From positions 2,361,036-2,425,035 of the forward strand of contig NC_087083.1 in assembly GCF_026151205.1 (NCBI RefSeq): a stretch of 64,000 nucleotides of DNA, written 5' to 3'. Below are positions 42,291 to 54,699 of the stretch, piece by piece. The stretch comes from Bolinopsis microptera (lineage: Eukaryota > Ctenophora > Tentaculata > Lobata > Bolinopsidae). Positions within the stretch are counted from its first letter, which is position 1. Each line of letters begins with the position of its first letter. Under the pieces are notes generated by a model, which saw nothing but the letters and a program-made list of their open reading frames with translations, was not told where the DNA came from and ran no database searches. The translations under genes and the position numbers were made by a program.

Positions 42291-42907
42291 TATTTAAACT
42301 TATCTCCACACTTATCACCCGCCAATTTCCCATTTAGCCCTGCACAATGTACTCCATCATCGTGCCAAGCTGATCTTTTTAACTTGCATGAAAGGACTCA
42401 TTTGTCCTTGTATGGTGTTGTGGTTGGAGTATATCCTCCGTACATGTTGCTCTCCTGTTTGGTCATGTTATTCGGTTTCGCTTCGTTTTCTTTCCTCGTT
42501 TTTTCCTTTCCTGTTCTTTTTGTTTTCACTTTATTTTTACTTCATTTGTTTCTCTTCTTCGCCTTATCACAGTGCTGGCAAGCATGTGGGCAAAATAGAG
42601 CTCTCTGATCTGATTGGTTAGTGATGTATTTACAAACAAGCTCACCCGCATAAAATTTGTTCAGTGAAGTGACCTCTATTGTCGCCATTTCTTCACATGA
42701 TAGCACGATGTACAATAGATATTATTATTATGATTGTTGCGTAATTACATACGTAAAACATGGACACCTGGTAGTTTATAACATGGTTCCGTGTTGGTCC
42801 TCTGTGGCCAAATGACAGCGGTCTTACAGCCACCTCATAACGTCACGTAAAGAGAATGGCTGGCACAGAGAATGGCTATAAACACAGCCAGAGGACGACT
42901 ATCTAAT
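42291..42907. other. Spacer between CCAAT/E-box arrays
   Basis: Pyrimidine-rich segment at about 42460-42560 and a degenerate half unit (AAATAGAGCTCTCTGATCTG) at 42593-42620. No gene was recognised. Confidence 0.5.
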
Positions 42908-43022
42908 ACAAAAATAGAGCTCTTTGATTGGTTAATGGAGCCCCACGTGGGCGAAATAGAGCTCTCTGATTGGTTAATGGAGCCCCACGTGGGCGAAATA
43001 GAGCTCTCTGATTGGTTAGTGA
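42908..43022. repeat. Second array of the 42-bp CCAAT/E-box unit, about 2.7 copies
   Basis: Same unit as at 42009 but with CACGTGGGC in place of CACGTGAGC, so the two arrays have separate histories or were homogenised separately. It ends with TTAGTGATGTAT, as does the half unit at 42620. Confidence 0.93.
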
Positions 43023-43244
43023 TGTATATAAACAAGTAAACACAGCCAGAGTATCACTCCGACAAAATTTATTTTTATTCACTTTACATTGTTATTGTCA
43101 ATGCATAAAAGAGGATTTCTCCGAGATTCTACCATACCCTCCGAAGTAGTTTGTTGCTGCGGCCTTTTTATGTGGTATAACGATTACTAGTGCGGTAAAG
43201 CTCACAGCTAAGGTATTGTAGCATCAGCATATTAGAGGTTACAT

Positions 43245-43340
43245 GGGTACAGTCTGCATATTGTACCCCTGCATATTGTACCCCTGCATATTGATATTGT
43301 ACCCCTGCATATTGTACCTCTGCATATTGTGCATCTGCAT
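43245..43340. repeat. 17-bp repeat, about 6 copies
   Basis: Imperfect units of GCATATTGTACCCCT with small insertions. Confidence 0.85.
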
Positions 43341-43477
43341 ATTGTGGTTATGGGTTTTTCTTAAAGGAATAAGGATTGATGGCCTGTAGCAGGTAGCTAT
43401 ACAGCTAGCTGAGGATAATTTTCTGGACAGCTTACAGTGTACTAGTAGTTTCCAGCATTCAGGGCTTCATGCTCTTT

Positions 43478-44235
43478 CGTAGTCACCAGTTTCTAGTCGC
43501 GATACTGGGTAGTCCGTGTTTGATATATCACCAGTTTCTAGTCGCGATACTGGGTAGTCCGTGTTTGATATATCACCAGTTTCTAGTCGCGATACTGGGT
43601 AGTCCGTGTTTGATATATCACCAGTTTCTAGTCGCGATACTGGGTAGTCCGTGTTTGATATATCACCAGTTTCTAGTCGCGATACTGGGTAGTCCGTGTT
43701 TGATATATCACCAGTTCTTTTTACCCGCCTGCTTCACAGTTTCTAGTCGCGATACTGGGTAGTCCGTGTTTGATATATCACCAGTTCTTTTTACCCGCCT
43801 GCTTCACAGTTTCTAGTCGCGATACTGGGTAGTCCGTGTTTGATATATCACCAGTTTCTAGTCGCGATACTGGGTAGTCCGTGTTTGATTTATCACCAGT
43901 TTCTAGTCGCGATACTGGGTAGTCCGTGTTTGATATATCACCAGTTTCTAGTCGCGATACTGGGTAGTCCGTGTTTGATATATCACCAGTTTATAGTCGC
44001 GATACTGGGTAGTCCGTGTTTGATATATCACCAGTTTCTAGTCGCGATACTGGGTAGTCCGTGTTTCGTAGTCACCAGTTTCTAGTCGCAATACTGGGTA
44101 GTCCGTGTTTCGTAGTCACCAGTTTCTAGTCGCGATACTGGGTAGTCCGTGTTTCGTAGTCACCAGTTTCTAGTCGCGATACTGGGTAGTCCGTGTTTGA
44201 TATATCACCAGTTCTTTTTACCCGCCTGCTTCACA
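43478..44235. repeat. 45-bp minisatellite with compound variants
   Basis: Units of 45 bases (CACCAGTTTCTAGTCGCGAT...) run about 16 times. Three copies are interrupted by an extra CTTTTTACCCGCCTGCTTCA segment. Three carry TTTCGTAGT instead of TTTGATATAT. The open frames at 43469 and 43840 are artefacts. Confidence 0.95.
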
Positions 44236-44297
44236 GCTGTGTTTCCACTGGTGTTTGTCTTAGTGAGCTGATATCTAGTGTTTAGCTAATACTATCA

Positions 44298-44496
44298 ATG
44301 TGTCAATACAGTGTCAAGGATCAGACTTCTCCGGAGTTCGGGGAGTCTTCTGACCGTCTGCTTAGAAACAGACAATTAAACAGCATCGAAAGAAAGACCT
44401 GGAAAGATTCCCGGCCGATGAGAAAACCAAGATGAACTTTGTCGATCGTAATGATGATACAGGGGTGATGATCTCCGCGGCTTACTCCATCAAAAG
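44298..44496 (+). pseudogene. Candidate N-terminal exon with a +1/-1 frame break (possible ITPK N-terminus 3)
   Basis: ATG at 44298 (in-frame TAG at 44283) opens a frame starting MCQYSVKDQTSPEFGESSDR that closes at a TGA after 45 codons. From 44366 an adjacent frame is more protein-like, with KKDLERFPADEKTKMNFVDR and NDDTG, and is open past 44496. The two frames meet at an AAA run near 44366-44368, so a one-base length error there, or a true frameshift, would explain both. Alternatively CTGCTTAG at 44358-44365 is a splice acceptor. A weak GTGATG donor after 44464 would leave phase 0; another GT after 44496 leaves phase 2. No family was recognised. Confidence 0.35.
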
Positions 44497-44698
44497 GTGT
44501 CTAAAGACTTTAAAAGACTTTAAAGGACTAAACAGAATCTGAACGTCACTACTCTAACCTACCAGCTCCTCTGAAGTCCGGGTGGTAGTAACCACTGCAG
44601 ACCGCTCCGCCAGCCACAGCCTTTACCACCAACACGTGACTCAAACTATACAATCAGAGAGCTGCACGTGACCTAAACCAGCCGATCGGAGAGCTGCT

Positions 44699-44742
44699 CC
44701 ATTAACCAATCAGAGAGCTCTATTTCGCCCACGTGGGGCTCC
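44699..44742. repeat. Inverted single copy of the 42-bp CCAAT/E-box unit
   Basis: TTAACCAATCAGAGAGCTCT continuing through CACGTGGGGCTCC is the reverse complement of the 42908 unit. It is preceded by CACGTGAC and CACGTGACC with similar CCAATCAGAGAGCTG context (44630-44690). Confidence 0.9.
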
Positions 44743-44888
44743 GTAGTTGTTAAAAAGCAGCACATTTAACCAAATTAATGTGTTTGACAGCGTGCAATAT
44801 TAAGCCGCTATGATATAGAGCTGTTATAGTTGTAAAACGGACTGCTGGAGCGTTTAGCGAGCTGTTAACCATCCAGCTCTCGTGCTTT

Positions 44889-45176
44889 TACTCCTTTCAC
44901 TCGTGCTCCTTTTACTCGTGCTCCTTCTACTCCTGCTCCTTCTACTCCTGCTCCTTTTACTCCTGCTCCTTTTACTCCTGCTCCTTCTACTCCTGCTCCT
45001 TTTACTCCTGCTCCTTCTACTTGTGCTCCTTCTACTCCTGCTCCTTCTACTCCTGCTCCTTTTACTCCTGCTCCTTCTACTTGTGCTCCTTCTACTCCTG
45101 CTCCTTTTACTCCTGCTCCTTCTACTCCTGCTCCTTTTACTCGTGCTCCTCCTACTCCTGCTCCTTTAACTCCCGT
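44889..45176. repeat. 15-bp pyrimidine repeat, about 19 copies
   Basis: TACTCCTGCTCCTTC and T/C variants form a pure pyrimidine-biased strand. Leu-rich and Ser/Tyr-rich frames result from the repeat. Confidence 0.95.
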
Positions 45177-46427
45177 TCTCGTGGTCGTTTAACCCGTGTT
45201 CTCTTGGTTTTTTGTCGTTGTTCTTTGAGTTTGTTTTAACCACCGTTCACTTCTACTCAGGTTGAGTAATTAGAACTAATCACGGTTGCCCATTAGTCAT
45301 GATTGTGGGTGATTACCATGGTTACCTACGACTAGCCGCACTCAGCACGTTTATTATATTATTATCATTTCGTGGCAGGAGCAGGTTAATTCAGTCTATC
45401 TGAGTACAGGTTGTTAGTTCTGACGTTTGACACGTACATCTCTTCTGTTCTCCTCTTCCTATCGATGTTTTTTGTTTGATAAATATGACAGTAATAGTGA
45501 TAGTAATAGTGCTATGTTTTACAGTAGATTTACTGAAGGGGTATTCTAGTAAGATTCTCGATCTTTTAGCAGGTATAACCCCTCCTCATTTAACCCTCAA
45601 TCAAGTTTCCTATCATTCTTCAGGTAAAGAGTTATGTCCAATTCAAGGTTAAGACTGGATCTACGGGAGTCATTTTAGGGCCTACAAAATAATTTCCACC
45701 CTTATTTTGAGTTGACAGATATGACGTAGGTATGTTCTGAAGTTAGTGCCATTATCAATGGTGTTGGTACCACGTGGTGTTATGCCACGTGGTGTTCTTA
45801 ATCTCATCATATATCATTACTTTTGTAATTAGTTGTTAATACGTTCGTACTCGGTGGTAAGGTTGAACAGGTTGAGTGATCTTATCTTTTATTTGATTTG
45901 GCAGAAGTGCTATAGTTTTAATCTCGTGTCCATTATCTTTTTACAAATCTTGTTAGCTATTTTTGGCATTTTATTTCTCGTGAGCCAACTTTGCTTGAAA
46001 GAGGAAAAGAAGAGAACAGGTGGTTTGGATATTTGTTAACAAGTATAAAAATAATTTTATTGGTCGATGGTAGTTAAAAAGTAGAGACAAGTTTCATTAA
46101 TATAATTATAAAAGTTTTATTAGAATTTGGTCACCACTTGTACTTAACACAAGAACAGTGTTTTAGTAAAACTAGTTCAGCGGGCTAAAGTTTACAATAC
46201 CTCGCCCACTTAATACGGATCTGGCTAGGTAAAATCCAATTTGTTTATGACCGAAAATTGGGCTCAACTAAATTGTTCTCAGTTCCGTTAGGGCCTAGTT
46301 TTCAATTTCCCGATCTCCACAACGTTTTAAGTAACTTGTTCATACTTCAGCTCGTTTTCATCTCTCAGTCCTGTGTAAGTTTTGATTTTTTGGCGCCGCG
46401 ATTTTTAGACTCGATTTTCACTACGTG

Positions 46428-46590
46428 CAATAGAAAATCGCTTACACAATACAATTACTCATGGTCATGACCAGCGATAACTTTCGCTAGGAACAGCATT
46501 TTTCGATGGGACCAAAAACAACTGATAGAAATTACTCCTCTTTATCTGAAACAACTTAAAAGTAGAATCCGAAAGACATTTTCTTCACGT
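46428..46590. mobile_element. Third partial copy of the 21796 foldback family
   Basis: Matches the right arm: AGAAAATCGCTTACACAATA, then CATTTTTCGATGGGACCAAA, then the TGATAGAAATTACTCCTCT block. It is diverged and lacks the other arm and terminal repeat. Confidence 0.7.
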
Positions 46591-47402
46591 TGCTTTTTTT
46601 TGCATATTCTTAGCATATATATGTCTATATACTAAATGCTAAATAATATCTATAATATATATAGCAACTAATTAAAAGTATTTAAATCTTGGGAAGGTGT
46701 TTTAACACGACCTAGTAGCTCTCATCTTTTGTTAGGTCACAACCTTATCTTCTTTGTTTTCAGTAATAATGTTCTCTTTCTCTCTTTGACACGTTGCTTG
46801 TTTTTGGTGCCTAGTTTCTACTCTCCCAGATGTTGACTTGTATAATGTTTCTAAGGCTCTCAGTTTGGATGTTAAAGCTAATTTGCTACTGTACTGTATA
46901 TAATAATAATAAACTTTATTCAACTTCATAGCTGCTTTACTAGAATAGAGCTGCTTTACTAGAATAGAGCTGGTGTACTAGAATTGCACAACCAGTTTTG
47001 CAGACCGTTAGTTATATAGTACTTTTAGTAGTGCATTTATTTTAATATATTCTATTTTACATTATTATATTTTAGTGTGACTTCTATAATTTCATTTATC
47101 ATGTAATTACTTAATTACCATTGATTAATAAATTGCGGCACACGCCACCCTCCACCGTGGGGTTTCAAACAAACGAATAGAGCTGCTTTACTAGAATAGA
47201 GCTGGTGTACTAGATTCTCAATACAGTTTAACGCATGTGACACTTCAGAGTCTGGTCTTACTACATAGAAATGTTAATTTTGTGACGATTCATGCCTTTT
47301 ATACTTGCTTATTCGGGTCCTACCCACTTCTAGACTTTATTTTAGTTCACTTCGTTGTAATTTACTACAGGTTGTGTATATTGTAGAGCAATTTCCGGGA
47401 AT

Positions 47403-47525
47403 TCTGTCTCTGTCTCTGTCTCTGTCTCTGTCTCTGTCTCTGTCTCTGTCTCTATCTCTGTCTCTATCTCTGACTCTGTCTCTGTCTCTGTCTCTGTCTC
47501 TTTCTCTGTCTCTGTCTCTGTCTCT
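47403..47525. repeat. CTCTGT hexanucleotide repeat
   Basis: About 20 copies of CTCTGT with CTCTAT, CTGACT and CTTTCT variants. Confidence 0.96.
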
Positions 47526-48239
47526 TCCGTCAATTACCATGCCGAAAGTAGCTTATATTTTCTATTTAATCTTACAATGAGACTCAACTCTTCCCCCACA
47601 TTAATGGTCACTTAACAATTAACATAATAGCGCCCACGTGACCACTAGCGCCCACGTGACAACCCGACTCCAGCCCAATAACCCGCCCCCTCCATGCCAC
47701 GTGCACGTGCTCCGCCTTAGTAGTCCAGTATCCTGCCCACGTGTTCGTGGAGTGTCGTGCGTCTTTAGTGAATAGTGGGACGCCAATGTCCAGTGTCAAG
47801 ATCTATTGTGTACACTCTTGCTGGTATTTAAACACTCCTCCCCTCTTGAACCAGGATCACAGCGTGTAGGTGCATGTGTCCTTCACTTTTCCTTCTTTAA
47901 CTGTTCATGTTGTGCTGTGGGAGCTCGATTGAATTTTGGCATGTGTCCAAGATGCGGGAGTCGTAATTAGAGTCGTGATTAGAGTTGTAATTAGAGTCGT
48001 AATTAGGATCCATTGATGTCTGTACCTTAGTTCCCCCTTCATATTCCTGATATTACGTGCTCACCGTTAGGTACCAGATCTGGATACTACCTAGAGAGTC
48101 CAGTACACCAACATGACCTTTTTTATGTATCTTTGTAGTATGATTATATACAGCTGTGTGGGCTTGTCTTTACATACAGAGAGAGATAACATATTGCAAA
48201 GTTATTAACATGTACCCCACCCTCTACTAATGTGCAGCT

Positions 48240-48650
48240 GGTCACACACCTACCATTATAGGGGGAGGGGAGGCCACACACTCAAGTTACCATTACAGGG
48301 GGCCGGGGGGGGGGGGCACACTCCAGCTACAATTACAGGGGGCCGGGGGGGGAGTAGAGGAGGCCACACACTCCAGCTACCATTACAGGGGGCTGGGGGG
48401 GGCACACACTCAAGTTACCATTACAGGGGGCCAGGGGGGCACACTCCAGCTACCATTACAGGGGGCCGGGAGGGGGGAGTAGAGGAGGCCACACACTCAA
48501 GTTACCATTACAGGGGGCCGGGGGGGGGGGGCACACACTCCAGTTACCATTACAGGGGGCCAGGGGGGTACACTTCAGCTACCATTACAGGGGGCCAGGG
48601 GGGCACTCACTCCAGTTACCATTACAGGGGGCCAGGGGGGGGGCAGTGAG
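48240..48650. repeat. G-rich minisatellite (CCATTACAGGGGGCC)
   Basis: About ten units of variable length (about 32-60 bases) share CACACTCCAGCTACCATTAC and AGGGGGCCGGGGGG, with G runs of 5-11. Two units include an AGTAGAGGAGGCC insert. It is a strong G-quadruplex candidate on the plus strand. Confidence 0.93.
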
Positions 48651-51412
48651 GAGGGTACTTTTAGGGGGTGCAGTGAGACAGGGGTTACAGCGACTGAGCA
48701 AGTGCCCCGCCCCCCCCTCCTAAACAGTAAACATACCAGGCTAAACTCAACACCACATTTCACGTTCGGTGTTGTTGTTTGTAGTTACTCGTACCGCGTT
48801 CCCTGTTGTGACGTTAAGCTCTGTTATAAGCTAGTTTACAATATCTTCAGTAGTTGTGTGTAGGCCGTCCTGATGTGACCTCTGTTGTTAGAGAGGGTGT
48901 ATTGTGTTTTTAAAACTTATAATGATGACTCTGTAGTACGAGTGTGTACGTAAAATGTATGTTGTAAGTGCGACTTTTAATCTAATCGTTATCCTAGTAC
49001 TTGTAAAAATCATGGTACTTATAATTTATATGGCATATACAATTATTTAGTATTAAATATAGAGTAGTTTACTTGTTATTTTTTAAGCCCCCTCCCCTCC
49101 CCTCCCCCAGCATGCACTGCTTATTATCGTGATAGGCTCCCTGCTGTTTTACCTTACTTTTAGAGTATATTATGTACTGTCTTTCTAACAAGATGTACAC
49201 TGTACACTCCATCTTAGGAGCTGCTACAAGGTTTTTCTAGTGTCGCATATTTAAATTTGCTGTGATTTTGGTGGCCTTATTCTCAAAAGTTATATTTGTA
49301 CGACATTTTCTCTTTTCAGCGCGCGAGACACACGTGCAATTTATACACCGTACATGGTGCACGTGCAATTCATACCTCTCGGACCACTTAGTGTATATCA
49401 CTTCACATGCTGTCCACGCTTATGTGCAGTTCCATAGGAACTCTATTTTCCGGCTGCTCGCAGCTGTAACATCTAGAAGGCTGGTTTCCACCAATCCCGT
49501 GCTTCCATTTCGCCCACGTGATATTTTATAACCAATGGGGTTGTTGCCAAGGAGACAGCGTATGTAATGGTTTGTCTCGCGTTTTAAAGACACTGTGGTA
49601 AGGTGACTTGCTTGCTCTCTTAACTTTATTTTCTTTTAATACTTATAATATAATTAAAATAGTATCTTATTCACATTTGCCTCACTGTAATACTTATTTA
49701 TCCAGTAAGACCAGCATAGTACGTTTCATGATGGATCGTAATGATCAGTTTTTTAGTCATGAAATAAGTTGAACAACGTAAGGTTTCAAAGAATAAGCCG
49801 TCTTGTCCTTTATCCAATGGATATATTCGTTAGCTGTGTGCCGCACACAACAGGCTATCTTGCTAAACGGTCATGTAGTTACATCTTAAAAGTACGCTGA
49901 TACTGTTTTATGAGACGTTACAGTTTTGTTATGAACGTCGACTGGGAAGAACTGCAGTTGTGTTGGTGCTTAACTTCAAGACCACATATTCGAGCTTTTA
50001 GTCCAGAGATTCGATCTTTAAGTCGGTTTAGTTTCAATTTCAACATTATTTTTGTTGATCCTATTAGTAAGTGATTTCAGATTAAATAGCTTGTGTTTGT
50101 AAGTTTGTTGTCGCACGTGAGCGTGACAGCAATTAACCGATCGAATGTACGAGTATTATCTCCCTTGTCGCCTCTTAGAAACGCTGGGCCAATTCAAACT
50201 GACAACACTCCAGTAAAAACTTCTCTTTTTACGTGAAATAATTATGAGCTTACTTTATCTAGTTCTTGTTGAACGCTTTATGCTATTTACTAATTACACG
50301 CTACTCTATAAAGTGGACACGCTGCGCGCTACATTGTAGTATGTGCCCTGTACACACGCTGCGCGCTACATTGTAGTATGTGCCCTGTACACACTCTGCG
50401 CGCTACATTGTAGTATGTGCCCTGTACAGTGTACACACGCTGCGCGCTACATTGTAGTATGTGCCCTGCGCGCGTTCCTCTTGAGGAGAGTTTCTCCGTG
50501 TAAAGGTGTCAAGGTGTAACTATCCCACACACTTCAACATTGCCTTCCTCTCTCACACAAGCTGGAGCTACAAAACTCATTTATTGCTCTACATGGCTCA
50601 CTTTTTTCACATTATTACTTATAATACTCAAGCTTGTCGTTGTTAATATTGGCTTGTTGTTGTGTGTCGGAAATGACACGTGACTACTGACTAACCAATC
50701 ATGTGTGCCGGACGTTATTGTGATTATTTAAACGGCATATAGTGGCCCCTTGTTAAAGAGTGTGGCATGGAACCATTAGTGGAATTTGGTGGTTGTTAGT
50801 CTATACCGTTTTAGCTTGTCATTTTCCCTCTCTTCTTGTCCCCTTCCTAAGCTTTCCCGCCGTCCCTCACTCATCTTAACTCTCCTGCATGGAGATCTGT
50901 GTTTTTGAGCTGCCCACCAGGATTTTGTGAGGCGCATTACTCACTTCCAGGGGCTCAACCTCCCTCTCTTACACCCTATCCTTATCTACATTCCCATTAC
51001 CTTATTATACCATATAAGGGATAATGACCCGCTCTCTAATTGACAATGCTTGTCACGCGTGCTATACACAATGCCATGATCGGTTCCCACCACCGCTTCC
51101 TCACTTCCATTGGTTGCTGGGCAACCAGGGGCACCACATTCATTCGGGTGCCAAAACTTGTGATAGGCAATATGAGGTGCAATATGTGAGGTGCGTTATC
51201 GGTGTTAGTGAGAGTGCTCAGTCGGAGGAGAGAGAGGGAGAGAGCGTGTTTCTATTCATGAGCTAGGGGTTCCTCTTTCCTTTCTAGCTCCTCAGGTTTT
51301 AGTAGATCTCTTCTGCTCTTTAGCTTGTCGTCCTTCGGTTTGAGCTAGCTACCTCTCATTTAGCTAGTAAAGTAGTAAACTAACGATGGCTTACAGGAAG
51401 CGTAACAAAGGG
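48651..51412. other. Unassigned sequence
   Basis: Contains the 50316 repeat and a CACGTGATATTTTATAACCAAT module near 49515. Frames at 49262 and 51024 lack recognised domains. Confidence 0.45.
50316..50470. repeat. 37-38-bp tandem repeat, 4 copies
   Basis: Units contain ACACGCTGCGCGCTACATTG and TAGTATGTGCCCTGTAC. The third-to-fourth junction has an extra AGTGTAC, and the last copy ends CCCTGCGCGCG. Confidence 0.93.
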
Positions 51413-52535
51413 TTTCTTATCCTACATAATATAGTTTACATGAGGGGTTGTTGATCCAGGGTGTGCAGCTCACTTTCTTATCCTACATATTATAGTTTAC
51501 ATGAGGGGTTGTGGATCCAGGGTGTGCAGCTCACTTTCTTATCCTACATATTATAGTTTACATGAGGGGTTGTTGATCCAGGGTGTGTAGCTCACTTTCT
51601 TATCCTACATATTATAGTTTACATGAGGGGTTGTGGATCCAGGGTGTGTAGCTCACTTTCTTATCCTACATATTATAGTTTACATGAGGGGTTGTTGATC
51701 CAGGGTGTGTAGCTCACTTTCTTATCCTACATATTATAGTCTACATGAGGGGTTGTTGATCCAGGGTGTGTAGCTCACTTTCTTATCCTACATATTATAG
51801 TTTACATGAGGGGTTGTTGATCCAGGGTGTGTAGCTCACTTTCTTATCCTACATATTATAGTTCACATGAGGGGTTGTTGATCCAGGGTGTGTAGCTCAC
51901 TTTCTTATCCTACATATTATAGTTTACATGAGGGGTTGTTGATCCAGGGTGTGCAGCTCACTTTCTTATCCTACATAGTATAGTTTACATGAGGGGTTGT
52001 GGATCCAGGGTGTGTAGCTCACTTTCTTATCCTACATAGTATAGTTTACATGAGGGGTTGTTGATCCAGGGTGTGCAGCTCACTTTCTTATCCTACATAT
52101 TATAGTTTACATGAGGGGTTGTGGATCCAGGGTGTGTAGCTCACTTTCTTATCCTACATAGTATAGTTTACATGAGGGGTTGTTGATCCAGGGTGTGTAG
52201 CTCACTTTCTTATCCTACATAGTATAGTTTACATGAGGGGTTGTTGATCCAGGGTGTGCAGCTCACTTTCTTATCCTACATATTATAGTTTACATGAAGG
52301 GTTGTTGATCCAGGGTGTGTAGCTCACTTTCTTATCCTACATATTATAGTTTACATAAGGGGTTGTGGATCCAGGGTGTGCAGCTCACTTTCTTATCCTA
52401 CATATTATAGTTTACATGAGGGGTTGTGGATCCAGGGTGTGCAGCTCACTTTCTTATCCTACATATTATAGTTTACATGAGGGGTTGTGGATCCAGGGTG
52501 TGCAGCTGTGCTGCTCACTTTCATATCCTACATAT
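51413..52535. repeat. 61-bp minisatellite, about 18 copies
   Basis: Units of 61 bases (TTTCTTATCCTACATATTAT... ending GGTGTGTAGCTCAC) vary at TTGTTGATCC/TTGTGGATCC, GTGTAG/GTGCAG and ATATTAT/ATAGTAT. The last copy has an extra TGTGCTGCTC. Confidence 0.96.
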
Positions 52536-53576
52536 TTGGTTGGTTCATAATAGAGGTCTCGGCCCACACTCCACAGGCTACCACATATCTACATTTGAAA
52601 GACCCTTTGAGAGGTAGCCATTCTGTGCCGCATAATATGCGACACAGATTTCTGTAGGTAGAATATGTAATTGTCTGGGACGCTTAAAACTGCTGAAAGA
52701 ATCAGGTATTTTATAACAAGCTGGTGATATTACACTGTAACTCTTAGAGTTTCCTCTTCTTAGAGTTATCTCTTCTTCCGGGATACTTTGTACAATTTAG
52801 TGCTACACCTTGTCTAAATTGTCCTGAATATTTGCTTGTTCTCACTCACAATGTTGTCTCTGAGGTTGTTATTAGGAATTCAATTACAACTAATTACTGA
52901 TCACTTTACAGTCCTCGTGTACTGTAATGAAATGTAAAGATATAAGGAATCTTACCAAGATTATCTAAGCAGTCTTAAAGTGCAATTAGCCAGAGTCTGT
53001 TGAAACATTTGTGCAATTAGCCAGAGTATTGGCAATTTAGCCTGAGTCTGTTGAAACATTTTCATGTCCATGTCAACATAATTCCACTTCCAGGACACTT
53101 CCGGGACACTTCCGTGATACTTCATACACAATGTAAACTTCTCGTCCAGTTGCTAGTCTTTCTGGAACCCCAGTCTTGTAAATACTGTGCTGCACAAAGG
53201 TATTTCATTTAAATACCTTTGTTCTTGGAACCATATTTATATAAACATCCTGGTATATAAGAGGATTCCATGGATTTTATTTTCTTATCAAACAGAGGCC
53301 ACTTCCCCTGGTATCTCATCAGCCGTTAGCTTGGTTTACATATGGTTAGATGGCCCCACAATCCACATTGGTTTATTTGAGAAGGCTAGTTTTAAAATGT
53401 TTGTCTGTTAGTATATCTTATATCTTTACCCAATTCTGCGCTGGTCATGATTATCAATTAGGTGGACTATCAAGATATCTTAATCGGCCTTAAAATCGGG
53501 AGGAGATACCGGCAAACATTTTAGAAACTGTAGCGAGATAGGCACTTTATCTCAATATTGAATTCAGGGGTGAAGC

Positions 53577-53626
53577 ACCCTGGAGCCGCAACCCCTCATG
53601 TAGACTATAATATTATGAGGATAGCT
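53577..53626. repeat. Inverted single unit related to the 61-bp array
   Basis: CACCCTGGAGCCGCAACCCC followed by CTCATGTAGACTATAATATT is the reverse complement of most of one 61-bp unit, with several substitutions. It lies about 1 kb beyond the array. Confidence 0.8.
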
Positions 53627-54257
53627 AAACAGTAAAGATAGGAATTGTAGCCTCGTCTGCTATGAAATACTGTAAATCACACATAATAATCCTTTATGTA
53701 ACATAAATATTAGCTCCTGCGTGGCGAGCAGTATACGTAGTAAGCAACATTATATAATATATTATTATATATTATATTATAATATAGTTGGTTATCATGC
53801 GCAGCGTTCCTCAGTGACGAACGCTGGCTCCTCATTTTACTGGCACACAAAGCTTTGACGGTGCTTTATTGCTTGTTAAAGTCCCCATACATGGGAGATT
53901 ACTCCTTTATAAAGCTTTATCATTGCCGAGAATAAATAATACTTTAATATATTTTGTGTCCCTCCGCGGTATAGTTGTTAATTGAAAGGAGTGAATAGCG
54001 ATAATTTAATTATCTGCTTGTTTAATTTGGTTTTAATAGTATTATGGGGTAATTTATATCGGTCGTCATTTGTTCTCCTCTATTTTGTTTTTGCGTTAGA
54101 GTTTCCTAAAGTTCCCTAAACAAAAGCTAACGGGGCTGGTCTAAGTCCCTCCCTCTCTCTGTGAAATCTATTTAATTTTCCATTAAATTTTTGCCATAAT
54201 GCCTCTACCTTGGTCACATGATCACGTTATGGAATACATTAAGATTTATTTGACATG

Positions 54258-54430
54258 CACCCTCCCTCCCTCCCTCCCTCCCTCCCTCCCTCCCTCCCTC
54301 CCTCCCTCCCTCCTCCCTCCCTCCCTCCCTCCCTCCCTCCCTCCCTCCCTCCCTCCCTCCCTCCCTCCCTCCCTCCCTCCCTCCCTCCCCCCTCCCTCCC
54401 TCCCTCCCTCCCTCCCTCCCCCCCCTCCCT
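54258..54430. repeat. CCCT tetranucleotide repeat
   Basis: About 170 bases of CCCT with a few CCT or C-rich slips. The minus strand is G-rich (GGGA)n and may form quadruplexes. Confidence 0.97.
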
Positions 54431-54699
54431 CTCTCAATCTCCCCTCCCTCTCTCTGTGAAATCTAATTAATTTTCTAATTAGATTTCTGCCATAATGCCT
54501 CTCCCGTCCAATAACATTGGTCACATGATCACGTGATGTAATTCATTAATCACAGCCCCTGGCCCTCACAATTGTCCTTGCTTTCATAAAATTGACCAGA
54601 AATTTTTGCCGCGTTGGAAGACAACTCCTTTCCAATATCATTATGAACTGGGAGACCAGCTGACCTCGTGACCCCCACAATTCGACCTCTGCACAACTT

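Larger units (their letters stand above)
45177..48239. other. Unassigned sequence
   Basis: Contains a third foldback-family fragment, the CTCTGT repeat at 47403-47525, duplicated AGCTGCTTTACTAGAATAGAG segments at about 46930-46975 and 47177-47215, and E-boxes near 45772, 45785, 47635, 47653, 47698 and 47738. No gene was recognised. Confidence 0.45.

Noticed and set aside
42033-42608. 191-codon frame through the CCAAT/E-box array
   Set aside because: First half is the 42-bp satellite and the second half is pyrimidine-rich DNA read as Phe/Leu; no coding evidence.
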